The position numbers and the translations under genes were made by a program. From Pontibacter ramchanderi (GTDB lineage: Bacteria; Bacteroidota; Bacteroidia; Cytophagales; Hymenobacteraceae), in NCBI RefSeq assembly GCF_002846395.1, contig NZ_PJMU01000001.1:1488001-1552000 (forward strand): 64,000 nt of DNA, read 5' to 3'. Below, one piece after another: positions 62,518-64,000 of the stretch (position 1 is its first letter; each line of letters starts with the position of its first letter). The notes beneath the pieces were generated by a model. That model ran no database searches. It saw only the letters and a program-made list of their open reading frames with translations, and was not told the origin of the DNA.

Positions 62518-62743
62518 TTTGGCTAAAAGTAATTTTTTGAAATACTGAAGTAATGCTTTTTGTAACAGATTTTTTTGATAAACCAGGAGTTAAGATCAAA
62601 AAGTTCAAGTACTTAGCGGTATTTATAATATTTTTAAGACTTACAGTTAAAAGACTTTCTTATCAAATGCATCTGCAAGCATATATTGCCATAACTTCGC
62701 AATGCAAATATGGTGCACATACTATCTACCACAGTTGGCAGCA

Positions 62744-63472
62744 ATGAAACATGATTTCGCAGTCATAACCCCAATGGCAAACGAGGAAAAGGACTTCAGT
62801 CCCTTCGTAAACGCATTAACAGTAGTATTAAATGAGATGCAATCTGGCAGGGTATATCTTATAGTGGATAATGCATCTAAAGATCGAACTTTGCATTTAT
62901 GCCAAGATCTTGCAATGCAAGACAATAGGTTTGTAGCAGTCTGGGCACCGGAATCAAAAAATGTCGTTGATGCCTATTTAATTGGCTATAGAAATGCTGC
63001 TACTGCTAAACATGAGTATATAATTGAAATGGATGCAGGTCTATCTCATGATCCGAAGTCTTTACGACATCTACTGAATCCACTAGTTCAGGGCTATGAT
63101 TGTACATTCGGAAGCCGATTTACTAAAGGGGGAGCTATCCTAGATACTAATTTGAAAAGGACGGTATTATCTAAAGGCGGTACGCTCCTCACAAATTTGT
63201 TACTAGGCACAAAACTTAAGGATATGACTTCGGGATACCAAGGCTTCAGACTTGAGGTTGTGGAAAGATTTTTAACTTACAAATTATTATCAAAAGCACA
63301 TTTTTACCAAACTGAGCTTCGCTACCTACTACGTAAGACAAGATATATTGAAGTACCTATTCATTATAGGTCACCATCGCCAAGGGTATCAAAAAAGGCC
63401 GTTAAGAATGCTTTGCATGTATTACTATACTATTTTCGCAAGAGGATTCTTTTTAAATCAATTTCATTGTAA
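62744..63472 (+). CDS. Family 2 glycosyltransferase, dolichol-phosphate-mannose-synthase-like
   Basis: This 242-aa GT-A enzyme has VDNASKD (about 41-47), DAGLSHDP (97-104, the metal/nucleotide-sugar aspartates), GSRFTKGG and TSGYQGF. It lacks the C-terminal membrane domains of longer homologues, so it is the soluble DPM1-like type that charges polyprenyl phosphate or a glycan acceptor. The ATG at 62744 gives MKHDFAVITPMANEE; an upstream ATG at 62702 is less likely. The surrounding DNA is AT-rich, unlike most of the window, which is typical of surface-glycan loci. Confidence 0.85.
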   Translation: MKHDFAVITPMANEEKDFSPFVNALTVVLNEMQSGRVYLIVDNASKDRTLHLCQDLAMQDNRFVAVWAPESKNVVDAYLIGYRNAATAKHEYIIEMDAGLSHDPKSLRHLLNPLVQGYDCTFGSRFTKGGAILDTNLKRTVLSKGGTLLTNLLLGTKLKDMTSGYQGFRLEVVERFLTYKLLSKAHFYQTELRYLLRKTRYIEVPIHYRSPSPRVSKKAVKNALHVLLYYFRKRILFKSISL

Positions 63473-63517
63473 TAAAGCACTTATCTTAGCATTAACACTG
63501 GAGGTTTAAAAATCCGC

Positions 63518-64000
63518 ATGCGTAAAACCTTTATTGTCATCACATCAATTGCTGATGAACACCATTCTATTTTAAAAAAGATAGCGGCAAGAGCTGTAAG
63601 TCATCAGGTACCTGTTATACTAATTGGTGATTCAGCTAGCCCTGCCTCCTTTAAGTTAGAGGGCTGTGAGTTTTACTCATTAAAAGAGCAGGCAATATTA
63701 CCATTTGCCCTAGCTCAAAATCTACCTACAGGACACTATTCACGAAAAAATTTAGGGTATCTACTGGCTATATCTAGAGGAGCTGAGATTATAGTTGAGA
63801 CCGATGATGATAATATCCCTCTTGCTACATTTTGGGATGAGCGGACCGATGAGACAGAAGCTTACTTGTTGGAAAATACTGGCTGGACAAATGTATACAG
63901 GTATTTTACCGAGATTAACATTTGGCCACGAGGCTTTGCTTTGGAGCATCTTCATAAAACTCTTCCTTCTTTAAGGAATTTTAAACTCGTAAAAAGTCCC
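63518..64000 (+). CDS. STELLO/DUF288-like glycosyltransferase, cut by the window edge
   Basis: An open frame of 161 codons starts at ATG 63518 (MRKTFIVITSIADEHHS) and runs off the window. The segment SRKNLGYLLAISRGAEIIVETDDDN (residues 75-99; core GYLLAISRGAE and ETDDDN) resembles the STELLO/DUF288 family of Golgi-type glycosyltransferase-like proteins that occur in some bacterial glycan clusters. The DDD is a plausible metal-nucleotide-sugar site. It is 45 nt after the GT2 gene and equally AT-rich. The 3-prime end is missing. Confidence 0.65.
   Translation, partial: MRKTFIVITSIADEHHSILKKIAARAVSHQVPVILIGDSASPASFKLEGCEFYSLKEQAILPFALAQNLPTGHYSRKNLGYLLAISRGAEIIVETDDDNIPLATFWDERTDETEAYLLENTGWTNVYRYFTEINIWPRGFALEHLHKTLPSLRNFKLVKSP

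Noticed and set aside
1..64000. tRNA, rRNA, transposase, integrase or prophage genes
   Set aside because: I looked for tRNA-like ends, conserved rRNA words, DDE/tyrosine recombinase motifs and phage structural genes and found none. A covariance-model search for small RNAs was not possible here.

Overview
This window looks like chromosomal DNA of a pigmented, aerobic Bacteroidota bacterium, most likely a cytophagalean of the Hymenobacteraceae (Pontibacter-like). The family-level call is inference. The evidence is type IX secretion (T9SS) genes porV and porU plus a T9SS-sorted surface protein, promoters of the Bacteroidota type TTG-N19/20-TAnnTTTG, an FtsZ with the Bacteroidota-type tail, a CrtW/CrtZ ketocarotenoid cluster, a HYC_CC_PP-type small protein, and GC near 50-55% in most of the window. 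I saw no rRNA, tRNA, CRISPR array, transposase or prophage.

Layout. 1-2.9 kb: sdhA-sdhB (sdhC must lie just outside). 3.0-3.8 kb: an FMN reductase and a possible small membrane protein without an ATG. 3.9-19.4 kb, minus strand: the complete local division and cell wall (dcw) cluster, read mraZ-rsmH-ftsL-ftsI-murE-mraY-murD-ftsW-murG-murC-ftsQ-ftsA-ftsZ. Its control region (19.4-19.8 kb) carries MraZ-type GTGG repeats, a Bacteroidota promoter and a tight DnaA-box cluster. 19.8-22.9 kb: a metal-uptake module (HYC_CC_PP protein, TonB receptor, HMA protein). 23.0-30.4 kb, minus: crtZ, a MerR/cobalamin CarH-like regulator, an ECF sigma factor, crtI, crtB, a small exported protein, lycopene cyclase, ispH and crtW. 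These would allow astaxanthin-type carotenoids under light or stress control. 30.5-35.3 kb: enoyl-CoA hydratase, a TetR/PaaR-like repressor with a palindromic operator in its own promoter spacer, and paaABCD; paaE sits apart at 38.5-39.6 kb behind an NlpE/META lipoprotein and an M3 peptidase. 39.8-46.4 kb: AP2/HNH-like protein, M23 peptidase, MscS channel, LolC/E permease, NamZ-type muramidase, fmt, folA. 46.4-52.6 kb: porU and porV. 52.9-55.8 kb: PadR regulator and PspC/DUF2807 membrane protein. 55.9-58.5 kb: cca, tsaC/sua5, methylmalonyl-CoA epimerase. 58.6-61.1 kb: iscS-iscU-unknown-iscA. 61.2-64 kb: a broken T9SS surface protein and two AT-rich glycosyltransferase-like genes, the last cut by the window edge.

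The most unusual signals are not genes. (1) The word CAGGTATAG/CTATACCTG (core AGGTATA/TATACCT) is scattered through coding and non-coding DNA about a dozen times more often than chance. It has expanded into a perfect 11-copy, 13-bp array that begins inside the last codons of folA. (2) Several operon junctions hold imperfect palindromes built from degenerate 7-bp repeats, with a different word at most loci. (3) porU is compositionally mosaic: an AT-rich core of about 3.2 kb lies between GC-rich ends. (4) DnaA boxes cluster in front of mraZ.
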